From: Pirellulaceae bacterium
Lineage (GTDB): Bacteria > Planctomycetota > Planctomycetia > Pirellulales > Pirellulaceae
Direction: 5' to 3'
Assembly (NCBI GenBank): GCA_018402565.1
Contig: JAGYIQ010000001.1
Location: 248,001-312,000 of the forward strand
Length of the DNA: 64,000 nt
Made by a program: the position numbers and the translations under genes. How positions within the stretch are numbered: position 1 is the first letter of the stretch; each line of letters opens with the position of its first letter. Positions 9,584 to 18,596 of the stretch are shown here, piece by piece. A model generated the notes under the pieces. It worked only from the letters and a program-made list of their open reading frames with translations, was not told where the DNA came from and made no database searches.

Positions 9584-10297
9584 TTAGCGGCCATCGGAGT
9601 CCTCCCAATCGGCGCGTCGTTCGATGATCTTCCGCAAGCGTTGCCGTGACCGGTGCAAGCGGGCTTCGACCGCGCTGTGACTGACCCCTAAGTGCTCGGC
9701 GATTTGACCATAGTTCCAGTTCTCAGCATACTTGAGCAACAGGATTTGGCGATCGTCGTCCTTGAGTTCGCCCAGGGCCTGGCGGACCATTTGGGCTCGT
9801 TCGCTGTCCAACAGCCACAACAGCGGATCCCAGACGCCATCGTCCGATTCGGTCGGCTCGAAGCGATCCGCGTAGCGCTGCAGGAGGTTGCGTTTCCGCC
9901 CCATTTTTCGCCGATACAAGAGCGCCTGGCGAATCGCCAACTGGTACAGCCAGGAGCCGACCTTGGAGAGATCGCGGATGGGAGCAGCCTGGCGGACCGC
10001 CGCCAGTCCAATTTCCTGCACACACTCGTCAACGGCCTCCAGCTCACCCAACCGAGCATACAACACCCGACGCAGCCAACTCTGGTTTTCGCGGAGAATC
10101 TGTCCCCAGTCCAACGTTGCCGAGTCGGCGACTCCCGCAGCCACCGCTTCCGCCCGAGCTTCCGACCGAGCCTCCGAGCCGATCGAAATTGACGCCACGC
10201 CGTCGGGAACCGAGCCATCGGCTTGGTCCAACCATGCTTCACCAGCGGATCGCTCCGCCGGTGTGGCCGATTCTTCAGACTTGGGAGGCAAACTCAC
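9584..10297 (-). CDS. RNA polymerase ECF-type sigma factor
   Basis: Region 2 is visible as LEAVDECVQEIGLAAVRQ followed by GSWLYQLAIRQALLYRRK, and region 4 as LLLKYAENWNYGQIAEHLG then VSHSAVEARLHRSRQRLRK, a helix-turn-helix that reads the -35 element. The N-terminal 70 residues are an extra Ala/Ser-rich extension. The chosen start is the GTG at 10297 with AGAGGA 6 nt upstream; the TTG at 10327 has no such site. 237 aa is longer than minimal ECF factors. It heads a minus-strand series with an anti-sigma-like membrane protein and a PDZ lipoprotein, so regulated release in response to envelope state is likely. Confidence 0.85.
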   Translation of the reverse strand: MSLPPKSEESATPAERSAGEAWLDQADGSVPDGVASISIGSEARSEARAEAVAAGVADSATLDWGQILRENQSWLRRVLYARLGELEAVDECVQEIGLAAVRQAAPIRDLSKVGSWLYQLAIRQALLYRRKMGRKRNLLQRYADRFEPTESDDGVWDPLLWLLDSERAQMVRQALGELKDDDRQILLLKYAENWNYGQIAEHLGVSHSAVEARLHRSRQRLRKIIERRADWEDSDGR

Positions 10298-10472
10298 ATC
10301 GAATCCTCTGCACAATGCTCGCAGCAAATCCCGCTGCTTCCGCGGGTTGATCCGCGAGCCCCGCTGGTCGTTGTATCATAGCCGATCGGACTGACGCGTG
10401 CACCTGAGGGACGTTTGGATCGGAGGCAGCGATTGCGCCGGTTGCCCGGTTTGGCTCGGCCCGGCGGTGTCC

Positions 10473-10501
10473 CTGACAAAGGGAGATCCGCGTTATAAAA
10501 T
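10473..10501 (+). promoter_or_regulatory. Candidate sigma-70-like promoter for the epimerase operon
   Basis: CTGACA at 10473-10478 and TAAAAT at 10496-10501 are separated by exactly 17 bp. Transcription from here would leave a leader of about 210 nt that contains the 24-bp repeats. Planctomycete promoters are poorly defined, so this is a pattern match only. Confidence 0.35.
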
Positions 10502-10550
10502 CCACATGCCGTTTGGCAATTCGGCAGGCGTGAACCATAATTACCCCGGC

Positions 10551-10622
10551 GCGGCTTCACCGACGGGCCCTGCAGCGGCTTCCACGTCGGGCCCTGCAGC
10601 GGCTTCACCGACGGGCTCGTTC
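10551..10622 (+). repeat. 24-bp tandem repeat, 3 copies
   Basis: Units start at 10551, 10575 and 10599, each beginning GCGGCTTC and containing a GACGGG or GTCGGG core. Copies differ by 2-6 bases. They lie in the probable leader of the epimerase gene. Confidence 0.85.
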
Positions 10623-10720
10623 ACTGACGGTCCCTGGGGTCCCCAGGGCTTCTCGTCGGTGCCTCCGGCGTCTGGCTGGAGTTTCTCGGCTTCCTCACTT
10701 AACCCCGCGTTAGATACAGT

Positions 10721-11710
10721 ATGAAAAAGTATTTTGTCACCGGTGTGGCTGGATTTATTGCCTCGCGAGTCGCCAGTATGTTGTTGGCCGATGGCCATCA
10801 AGTCGTGGGTATCGACAACCTCAATGACTATTACGACGTGACGTTGAAGCAGCACCGCGTGGACGCCTTGCAGGCCCAGGCGGGTGCGGCGGAAAGATTC
10901 ACTTTCGCCAAATTGGACTTGGAGGATCGCGACGGCATCACGCGATTGTTTGACGAACACGAGCATTTTGATGCGGTGATCAATCTGGCTGCCCGAGCGG
11001 GTGTGCGGTACAGCATGGTCAACCCGATGGTGTACATGACCACCAACGCCATGGGCAGCCTGTATCTGCTGGAGGAGATGAAGCAGCGTGGGTTGAAGAA
11101 GTATGTCCTGGCCAGTACCTCGTCGCTGTACGCTGGGCAGGAGATGCCGTTTACCGAGGACTTGGCGGTCAACACGCCGATCTCGTCTTACGCCGCTTCC
11201 AAAAAGGCGGCCGAACTGATGGCCTACTCGCATCATTATCTCTATGGCATCGACGTGTCGATTTGCCGGTATTTTACGGTCTACGGCCCGGCAGGCCGAC
11301 CGGACATGTGCATCTTCCGCTTTATTCACTGGATCGACAAAGGCGTACCGATCGAGTTGTTCGGCGATGGCACGCAGTCGCGCGACTTCACGTTTGTCGA
11401 TGATATCGCCCGAGGCACGATCGCCGCGACCAAAGAAGTCGGCTACGAGATCTTCAACTTGGGTGGCGGCAACCAGCCCATCAGTTTGAACCTGGTGATC
11501 GAGAAACTGGAGAAATTGTTGGGCAAGCGGGCGATCATTGAAAACAAGGCCTTCCACAAGGCCGATATCAAATCCACTTGGGCAGATATCTCCAAGGCCG
11601 GACGCCTGCTGGATTGGCGACCGCAGGTGAGTTTGGATGACGGGTTGGCCGCCTGCGTCGAGTGGTATCAAACGAACTTGCCTTGGTCGGGACAAATCGA
11701 ATTGCCGTGA
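10721..11710 (+). CDS. NAD-dependent sugar-nucleotide epimerase (UDP-glucuronate 4-epimerase-like)
   Basis: Extended short-chain dehydrogenase/reductase that interconverts UDP-hexuronic acid or UDP-hexose epimers for surface polysaccharide. The NAD loop is TGVAGFIAS at residues 7-15, followed by the acidic residue in GIDNLNDYYD; the catalytic SSLY and YAASK (Tyr-x3-Lys) motifs are present, as is the substrate-binding RYFTVYGPAGRPDM typical of UDP-glucuronate 4-epimerases (CapI/LspL). At 329 aa the length fits. The glycosyltransferase gene downstream overlaps its stop by 4 bp, so the two act in one pathway. The exact sugar cannot be told from sequence alone. Confidence 0.85.
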   Translation: MKKYFVTGVAGFIASRVASMLLADGHQVVGIDNLNDYYDVTLKQHRVDALQAQAGAAERFTFAKLDLEDRDGITRLFDEHEHFDAVINLAARAGVRYSMVNPMVYMTTNAMGSLYLLEEMKQRGLKKYVLASTSSLYAGQEMPFTEDLAVNTPISSYAASKKAAELMAYSHHYLYGIDVSICRYFTVYGPAGRPDMCIFRFIHWIDKGVPIELFGDGTQSRDFTFVDDIARGTIAATKEVGYEIFNLGGGNQPISLNLVIEKLEKLLGKRAIIENKAFHKADIKSTWADISKAGRLLDWRPQVSLDDGLAACVEWYQTNLPWSGQIELP

Positions 11711-13170
11711 CATTGTCCACCGCCCTGTTTAGCGCCGCCTGCAGCGTCGCCGCCCTGAATTTTGGAGCGGCTGTGGTATTTCGTGTTTGGATGGCTCGGC
11801 AAGCTGCGTCTCTGCGGCGGGACTCGCGTCATGGCGTTGCTGGTGGTAACTCGACTTCAGCGGAGACTGCGGCAGACACTGCGTCGGCGGCTGCAGCAGA
11901 GGATACAGCAGCGGACGCGGAGGCCTCGATCGCGGGGCTGGTTCATGCCGATTTTGTGCCCGAAGCGGTCGTCGTTCTCTGCGTCCGTGGACCCGACCCT
12001 TTCTTGGCGGAGACCCTGCACGCCCTGGCTCGGCAGGATTACTCGAATTACCGCTTGGTGGTCGTCGTGGACCACTCGCAGGACCCCGCGTGGCACGCGG
12101 TCCAATGCGTGAAGCGAGCGTTGGGACTGAATGACAGCCAACTCGAAGTGCAGGAATTGCGGGAGCGACGCTCCGAGTGCGGATTGAAGTGCAGCGCCTT
12201 GCTGCAGGCGATCGCCAGCTTGGAGGATGACGGTCCGGACCCCGAGCGGCTGATCGTCACAATCGACTCAGATGCGGTCCCCGCGGCTCATTGGTTGGCG
12301 AATCTGGTTCGCCCCTTGGCTGAAAATTCCGTCGGGGCCACAACCAGCAATCAGTGGTTCGAGCCGACCTCGTTGGCGTGGGGAGCCTGGGTCCGTTCGG
12401 TCTGGCAAGCCGGGGCGATCGTACCCACGGCGATCTTGGCCAATCCGTGGGCCGGCGGCTTTGCAATCCGACACCGCGACCTGGTGGACAGCGGTCTCTT
12501 GTCGGCTTGGAAGACTTCGATCATCGACGATGGACCGGTTCGCGATAGCCTGCAACGGATCGGCAAGCGAGTCGTATTTGTTCCCCAGAATGTTGTGATC
12601 AACCGCGAGGACTGTGGGATCGGCTTCAGTCTCCGTTACATCCGCCGCATGTTGACCTGGAGTCGCCTGTACGAGCGAACGTTTTGGCTGACCTGCTGCC
12701 ACGCGGCCCTGGTCGCCGGCGTCCATGTCTGGGCCAGCCTGGCGGCACTTACCGGGTTGCTGGCCGGAGTGGCTGGGACGCTCGGTGCGGCCGACGTGCT
12801 GTTGGCCTGCGTACCGCTGCTGTTGCTGATCAGCGGCCAGGTGTGCGGGTACGAAGTGGTCCGCCAGGCCGTGCGGTGCCGCAGTGAGATGGATGGCTTG
12901 GGATGCCGCAGTGAGCTGGAAGGGTCATCGATCGGTTCGCACGTCTCCAGCCAGGGAGTGGCCTGGCCGTGGCGCCCGCTGTTGGTGGCAGCGGCGATCC
13001 CCTGGACCATGCTGGCGTACGCGTTGGGCTGTGTCGGAGCCTGGCGAGTTCGGCGGGTCGTCTGGCGACAGATCGCCTACGAAGTCACGGACGGGCAACA
13101 AGTCCGGATGCTGGACTACGCCCCCTTTCCAGCGGTCGCCCCGCAGCCGCTGGAACATCACTCCGTTTAA
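11707..13170 (+). CDS. Membrane glycosyltransferase, GT2/GT21-like
   Basis: About 487 aa from a GTG that overlaps the epimerase stop as GTGA. An N-terminal membrane helix is followed by a GT-A domain: AVVVLCVRGPDPFLAETL, the nucleotide-binding DSD (IVTIDSDAVP), the acceptor Asp in SIIDDGPVRDSL, and RRMLTWSRLYE, which resembles the (Q/R)xxRW motif of processive and ceramide-glucosyltransferase-like enzymes. Three to four further helices lie after residue 330. It probably adds a sugar to a lipid or growing polysaccharide on the cytoplasmic face. An in-frame alternative start at 11662 lies within the epimerase and is less likely. Confidence 0.7.
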   Translation: MTLSTALFSAACSVAALNFGAAVVFRVWMARQAASLRRDSRHGVAGGNSTSAETAADTASAAAAEDTAADAEASIAGLVHADFVPEAVVVLCVRGPDPFLAETLHALARQDYSNYRLVVVVDHSQDPAWHAVQCVKRALGLNDSQLEVQELRERRSECGLKCSALLQAIASLEDDGPDPERLIVTIDSDAVPAAHWLANLVRPLAENSVGATTSNQWFEPTSLAWGAWVRSVWQAGAIVPTAILANPWAGGFAIRHRDLVDSGLLSAWKTSIIDDGPVRDSLQRIGKRVVFVPQNVVINREDCGIGFSLRYIRRMLTWSRLYERTFWLTCCHAALVAGVHVWASLAALTGLLAGVAGTLGAADVLLACVPLLLLISGQVCGYEVVRQAVRCRSEMDGLGCRSELEGSSIGSHVSSQGVAWPWRPLLVAAAIPWTMLAYALGCVGAWRVRRVVWRQIAYEVTDGQQVRMLDYAPFPAVAPQPLEHHSV

Positions 13171-13237
13171 CCCCCCGGCAGGTACAGGTTTAGCCCCCCG
13201 GCGGCGATCGATCTCAGCCGCGCGGGCGTCAAACTAT

Positions 13238-13416
13238 ACCTCTAGGTAACCGTTCACGGGTGGGAGGTAATCCTCGGGGCTGGTGCATTCCGCAAGTCGG
13301 TTGGTTCTCGGGGCAAACCGGTCGCGTTTTGCAGTTGATTTGACCTGCAAACAATCGTCTGGTTAGCCCGACTTGCTGCATGACACCCTACGAGGCGTGT
13401 ACGGTTACACCTCTAG
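13238..13416. mobile_element. Family A mini-transposon (MITE-like), copy 2, with 8-bp target duplications
   Basis: The element spans 13246-13408 (163 bp), the same length and orientation as copy 1, with ends GTAACCGTTCACG and CGTGTACGGTTAC (one mismatch). ACCTCTAG is duplicated at 13238-13245 and 13409-13416. The outer thirds match copy 1 closely and the middle has diverged. It lies between the convergent glycosyltransferase and sucB genes and forms the sucB stop codon. Confidence 0.88.
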
Positions 13417-14715
13417 AAACAAGCGAGCGGGTTCTTCGAGGACTTCTTTGATGGTCTTGAGGAACTGCACGGCTTCACGGCCATCGACGATGCGATGATC
13501 GTAGGTCAGGGCGATGTACATCATGGGTCGGATCACGACCTGGCCCTTGACGGCGATTGGCCGTTCTTGAATCGCGTGCAGGCCCAGGATACCGCTTTGG
13601 GGCGGATTGACGATCGGGGTGCTGAGCAACGAGCCGTAGACGCCGCCATTGCTGATCGTGAACGTGCCACCTTCCAAGTCCTCGGTCTTGAGCTTGTTGT
13701 CTTTGGCCAACACCGCGAACTCGGCAATCTTGCGCTCAATTTCGGCGAAGCTGAGCTTCTCGGCATTCCGCAACACCGGTACGACCAAGCCCTTGCCGCC
13801 ACCGATGGCGACTCCCAAATCGTAGTAGTTGTGGTAGTGCACGTCGGTCCCGGAGACAAACGCATTGATGGCTGGGTACCGCCGCAGTGCCTCGACACTG
13901 GCTTTGGCAAAGAACGACATGAAGCCCAATTTCACGCCATGCTTCTGTTGGAAGGCGTCCTTGTAGCGGCCGCGGAGTTCCATCACCGGCTGCATGTCGA
14001 TCTCGTTGAAGGTCGTCAACAGGGCGGCGGTTTGTTGCGCCTGCACCAAGCGTTGGGCGATGGTCCGCCGCATCATGGTCATCGGCTTCTTCTCGGTGGT
14101 GCGAGAGTCGTCGGCCCGACCGGCGAACGGCGGCGTCGACGGCGGCGGCGGAAAGTCGTCGCTACTGCCAGAAGCTGCCGGGGCAGATTTGGCAGTTTCT
14201 CCACCCGGTTGCAACTGACGCTGCTCGACGTAACGAGCCACGTCCTCCTTGAGCAATCGGCCGCCCGGCCCAGTCGGTGTGACGACATCGGCCGAAATCT
14301 GATAGTGCTGCAACAGTCGCTCGGCAGCCGGCATGACGCTTTCGACCTTCACCGTCGGTGCGGTCGCCGAGGCTGGGGGGTCCAGCGTAGCCGTTCGGCC
14401 CGCGCCCGCCACGGCCTGTGCGCCCTGAGCCGCCTGTGCGGCCTGTCCGCCCTGTGCGGCGGAACCACCCGCGGGGGCTGCACCCGCCGATAGCCGCGCG
14501 ATCACGGTGCCGACCTGCACGAACTCGCCAGCCGCCACCAGGATCTCGCTGAGTGTGCCGGCTTCCGGCGCGAGGACTTCCTGGGAGGCTTTTTCGGTCT
14601 CCAGTTCCACCAAGGGCTGATCGCGTTGGACCCAGGTGCCTGGGGCTACCAGCCATTGCGCAATTTGGGCCTCTTGAATCGATTCGCCGAATTCAGGAAT
14701 TTTGATATCTAACAT
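13405..14715 (-). CDS. sucB: Dihydrolipoyllysine-residue succinyltransferase (2-oxoglutarate dehydrogenase E2)
   Basis: E2 core of the 2-oxoglutarate dehydrogenase complex in the TCA cycle; transfers succinyl groups from E1 to CoA. The lipoyl domain carries Lys42 in [10 protein letters not shown] Gln/Ala/Gly linker leads to the E3-binding domain ([27 protein letters not shown]) and the catalytic domain with the active-site [11 protein letters not shown]. The ATG at 14715 has AAGGA 9 nt upstream, which excludes the longer frame. 436 aa is normal. sucA lies 125 bp upstream on the same strand. The stop TAA lies inside the right end of the family A element; removing the insertion restores GTA TAG and the same last residue, Val. 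Confidence 0.93.
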   Translation of the reverse strand: MLDIKIPEFGESIQEAQIAQWLVAPGTWVQRDQPLVELETEKASQEVLAPEAGTLSEILVAAGEFVQVGTVIARLSAGAAPAGGSAAQGGQAAQAAQGAQAVAGAGRTATLDPPASATAPTVKVESVMPAAERLLQHYQISADVVTPTGPGGRLLKEDVARYVEQRQLQPGGETAKSAPAASGSSDDFPPPPSTPPFAGRADDSRTTEKKPMTMMRRTIAQRLVQAQQTAALLTTFNEIDMQPVMELRGRYKDAFQQKHGVKLGFMSFFAKASVEALRRYPAINAFVSGTDVHYHNYYDLGVAIGGGKGLVVPVLRNAEKLSFAEIERKIAEFAVLAKDNKLKTEDLEGGTFTISNGGVYGSLLSTPIVNPPQSGILGLHAIQERPIAVKGQVVIRPMMYIALTYDHRIVDGREAVQFLKTIKEVLEEPARLFLEV

Positions 14716-14840
14716 AGTTTCTGATCCTTTATTTCTGGGTCGGCTGCGTTTATCGGTTGGACAGGGCACCCGAGTATCCGCCGACCCACGTTCCCGAGTC
14801 GCTGGACGTTTTGGTAGCGACTCCGAGCCTCTATCGGTTT

Positions 14841-17800
14841 TTAACCTAGGGCCGCTTCGATGATATCGTGCTGCTCCAACTTGTGTGCATTTTTGCTACC
14901 GGTCGAGGGACTGGCGGATTCCGGTCGCGAGACCAAGTTCAGTTCGTACTGCCCGAACACGCGGTCGCCCAAGCGAGTGCGGAGGAACTGCCAGGCGCCC
15001 ATGTTCCAAGGTTCTTCTTGGACCCAGAACAGTTGGAAGTTGGGGCCGTAGCTGGCGAACGTCTGCTGCAGATCGGCCAGTGGCAGCGGATACAACTGCT
15101 CCAGTCGCACGACGGCAATGTCGCTGAGTTCGCGTTTGTTGCGTTCTTTGATCAACTCGACCGCGATTTTGCCCGTGGCCAGCAACACGCGACGGACGCT
15201 CTGGCCCGGCTTGATAAACGGGTCCGGCAGTACGTCCTGGAAGCAACCCTTGGTCAGTTCCAGCAGCGGGCTGCCGACGTCGGGGTCTCGCAACAGGCCT
15301 TTCGGGGTCAGGATCACCAGTGGCTTGCGCCAGTTCCGTTTGACTTGGCGACGCAGCACATGAAAATGCTGGGCGGCGGTTGTCGGGTACACCACCTGGA
15401 TGTTGTTCTCGGCGCTCAACATCAAGTAACGCTCCATGCGGGCGCTGCAGTGCTCGGGGCCAGCCCCTTCAAAGCCATGCGGCAGCATCATGACCAAGTT
15501 GCTCAACCGCCGCCACTTGTCCTCGGCGCTGGTGATAAATTGATCGATGATCACCTGGGCTGCGTTCGAGAAGTCGCCGAACTGGGCCTCCCACACGGTC
15601 AAGCCTTCGGGGGTGTCGAGGCTGTAGCCGTAGTCAAACCCCAGCACACCGGCCTCGGACAACGGGCTGTTGATGATGTCCACGACGGCTTGATCGTCGG
15701 ACAGGCGCTTGAGCGAGCAGTAGCGTTTCTCCGTGACGGTGTCGTGCAGGATGGCGTGCCGTTGCGAGAACGTACCGCGTCCGCAGTCCTGGCCACTCAA
15801 GCGAATGGGATGGCCTTCCAAGGCCAGGGTGGCGAAGGCCGCCAGTTCCGCGGTGGCCCAGTCGATCGGGCGTTTGTCGCCGGCCATCTCGGCCCGCAAC
15901 TGCAAGGTCCGCGCCAACTTGGAGTTCAGATTGAAGTCGGCTGGCACGTCCGCCAACTTGCTGACGGCGTAGGAGAGCTTGCCCAATGGCACGCCCGTGT
16001 CCAGGTGGCGTTCCTCTTCTCGTAATTCGCCGCCGTAGTACGTCTCCCAGTACCCCCCCATGGACTGCGTGTCCGGTTGGTACGGCTGGCTGCTGGCCCG
16101 ATCGAAGTCCGCTTGCAGCTTGTTCTTCCGCGCCTCGGCGATCTGATCGGCCTCTTCCCGGGTGACCTCGTTCATCTGCAACAGGTACTCCAGGTAGCTG
16201 TCGCGGACGGTGGGACGACTGTCGATGACCTGGTACATCAACGGCTGGGTGAAACGCGGTTCATCGCTCTCGTTGTGGCCCAAGCGACGGTAGCAGTACA
16301 TGTCGATGACGACGTCGCGTTGGAATTGGTGGCGGAAGTCCATCGCCAATTGAACCACCTGAGCGACAGCCTCCGGGTCTTCGCCGTTGACATGGAAGAT
16401 GGGAATCTGCAGCATCTTGGCCACGTCGCTGGCGTAGGTCGTCGACCGGCCCTCCTGTTCCGTGGTCGTGAAGCCAACTTGATTGTTGAGGATCACGTGC
16501 AGCGTGCCGCCGACTTGATAACCGGCCAATTGGCTCATGTTGAGCGTCTCTTGCACAATCCCTTCACCAGCAAACGCGGCGTCACCGTGGATCAACACGG
16601 TCATGATTTGTTTGTGATCGAGATCTTCGATCCGATCTTGCTTGCTGCGACAGCGCCCCATGGCCACTGGGTTGACGAACTCCAGGTGACTGGGGTTGAA
16701 GCACAGCGAGATATGAATGTTCTGATTCTGGCTGGTGATCCAATCCGTGCTGTAACCCAAGTGATACAACACGTCACCGGCGCCGCGATTGGCATCCGGG
16801 TTGGGATCGTCGAACGACCAGAAGATGTTCTCGTGCCGCTTGCCCATGATGTTGGCCAACACGTTGAGCCGGCCGCGGTGGGCCATCCCCAGCACCGCCT
16901 CGCGGACGCCATGTTCGCCGGCCTTTTCAAAGGCCATGTCCAACAGCGGAATCAGGCTCTCGGCCCCTTCCAACGAGAAAGTCTTGGCGCCGACAAATTT
17001 ACGGCGGACAAACTCTTCGAACACCACGGCATCGGTCAACCGAGTCAACACGCGGAGTTGGGTCTGGCGATCCAAATGCAGGCGGTTCTCCGTGCCCTCC
17101 ATGCGGTTTTGCAACCAGTTGCGAATATCGTGGTCGTCGATATGCATGAATTGGGCACCGATCGAGCGGCAGTACGTGTTCCGCAGTCGCTGGACGATCT
17201 CCCCCAGGGTCCGCGTGTTGTCGCCGAAGATGGTGCGAGTCGAGAACGACCGCTCCATGTCGCTGGGCAACAACCCGTACGTGTCCGGGTGCAAGTCGCG
17301 GTTGGCCGGACGCGGACGACCCAACGGATCCAGCTTGGCTTCGAGGTGCCCGCGGACACGAAAACCGCGGACCAATTGGTCGACGCGATCCTGCAACTGA
17401 GCAATGCTCATTTCGCGGTCGGAGCTCTCCGGCCCGTCGGAACCGGTAGCCGAGCGAAACAAGGAATAGTAGCGGGAGGGTCGCTTGACCGTGGCGACCG
17501 AGCCGTTGCCGTACTCACCGCCAGCGTGTTCGCCATGGTTCGCCCCGCCCACCGAGACTTGCCCACCCGCCGGCATGCCGCCGGACATGCCCCCGCCGAG
17601 ACATGCCCGCCCGCCGAGACTTGCCCACCCGCCGAGACTTGCCCACCCGCCGCACTGCCCGCTCGACTGAGGCTGCCCTCTCGACTGAGGCTACCTGAGG
17701 CCTGCCAGTCTTCCGAGTCCGTTGCTTCCCGCTTTTGCTGCGACCGCCACAGGGCGTATTTGGCGAAGTAGTCTCGCCATTCGGGCGAAAAGGGGGTCGG

Positions 17801-17857
17801 GTCCTGTTGAAAGTCCAAGTAAAGACGCTCAACTTCTTCGCGGCTAAGCACACTCAT
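14841..17857 (-). CDS. sucA: 2-oxoglutarate dehydrogenase E1 (thiamine-dependent), interrupted by an apparent frameshift
   Basis: Decarboxylates 2-oxoglutarate and succinylates the lipoyl arm of SucB. The main frame (14841 to about 17588) contains [13 protein letters not shown], the TPP/Mg region [16 protein letters not shown], and NNQVGFTT. The conserved N-terminal helix that binds E2 ([16 protein letters not shown], from an ATG at 17857) is in a different frame. The two frames meet in a Gly/Val/Ser repeat linker; adding one G to the five-G run (plus-strand C at 17590-17594) fuses them into one protein of about 1005 aa, the expected size. This is either a sequencing error, a real mutation, or -1 slippage. 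An internal ATG at 17588 would give a protein without the N-terminal segment. Confidence 0.85.
17595..17690 (-). repeat. 18-bp tandem repeats in the sucA linker
   Basis: On the coding strand there are two copies of an 18-bp unit starting CCTCAGTCGAG, then three copies of a unit starting GGGTGGGCAAGTCTCGGC (third copy slightly changed); a fourth, degenerate copy follows the frameshift. They encode repeats such as GGQVSA. The repeat is the likely reason for the adjacent indel. Confidence 0.8.
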
Positions 17858-18152
17858 GGGTTTTTTCTTACCGTCAATTTTGGTACACCAGGTCGGCGTT
17901 TCGGCCCTCAGCCATCCGCCTGTGATATTCTTTAGTTTTCTGATCGGTTTGCAAAGGCGACACCGCCCCAAATCCGGAAAATTCCACAGAATCTCCCCGG
18001 ACCAAGGTCGGACACCTCGTCCCACCCGGCCATGGCTTCATCATCACCTGACCATCCCACGCTTGAGTCGAATCGGCCTGAAACGATCGGCCGCCTGGCT
18101 CGGCCGCCGAGGGCTGACGTTTATGCAACCTGTAGCATCGCCGACCGACGTC

Positions 18153-18503
18153 TCAGAGGCTTTCCATGGCCGTCAGCGCGGCGGTCTCTTCGGGATAGAT
18201 ATCCACCAAATCGTGGATCTTCATGATCTTAAACACTTCGGCCACGTTTTCGGTGATTTCGCAGAATGCCAACTTGATATCGTTCTTCTTGCAGCGGTTC
18301 CGCAGGTCGACCAATTTGCCGATCATGGAGCTAGACATCAGCAGGACGTTGCGGAAATTCAGCAGCAACTTGCCGGTCTTGGCCCGCGCCCCAGCTTCGA
18401 CTAATTCGTTACCCAAGGTCTGAACCGTAGCCTCGTCCAAGATCCTCGCGTGCTGAAAGTAGACAACGCTCACCCCGTTTTCTTCAGAATATTCCAACAT
18501 CAT
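18153..18503 (-). CDS. STAS-domain protein, anti-sigma-factor antagonist type
   Basis: About 116 aa, the size of a single STAS domain. The fold is recognisable from GVSVVYFQHARILDEATV at the N-terminus, KLLLNFRNVLLMSSSMIGKL around the usual phosphorylated serine, and CEITENVAEVFKIMKI at the C-terminus. STAS antagonists bind anti-sigma factors and are controlled by serine phosphorylation. Here the motif reads SSSMIG rather than SSGLG; Ser is still available. No partner kinase or phosphatase is near. Two ATG codons at 18503 and 18500 are both possible. It is 295 bp upstream of sucA on the same strand, and I see no functional link. Confidence 0.75.
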   Translation of the reverse strand: MMLEYSEENGVSVVYFQHARILDEATVQTLGNELVEAGARAKTGKLLLNFRNVLLMSSSMIGKLVDLRNRCKKNDIKLAFCEITENVAEVFKIMKIHDLVDIYPEETAALTAMESL

Positions 18504-18596
18504 CCACCGCCTACAAAACCATGCCAATCGGAAAGAGGACCCGTTGTCCTGCCCCGATTGTAGCCACTTGAATGGGTGTGTAAAGCAACACGAGAC

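Larger units (their letters stand above)
10298..10720. other. Divergent intergenic region between sigma factor and epimerase genes
   Basis: No gene is supported here. The region carries the probable promoters for both flanking genes, a candidate plus-strand promoter at 10473-10501 and a three-copy 24-bp tandem repeat at 10551-10622. An open frame of 108 codons (10398-10724) overlaps the epimerase start but is Ala/Pro/Gly-rich repeat translation with no ribosome site, so it is not called. Confidence 0.6.

Noticed and set aside
10398-10724. 108-codon frame overlapping the epimerase start by ATGA
   Set aside because: No ribosome site, and most of it translates a 24-bp repeat; the overlap is probably chance.
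10541-11713. 390-codon minus-strand frame opposite the epimerase
   Set aside because: A mirror frame of a GC-rich gene; no domain and no start signal.
16077-17771. 564-codon plus-strand frame opposite sucA
   Set aside because: Shadow of the sucA codons; His/Val/Gln-rich composition is typical of antisense frames.
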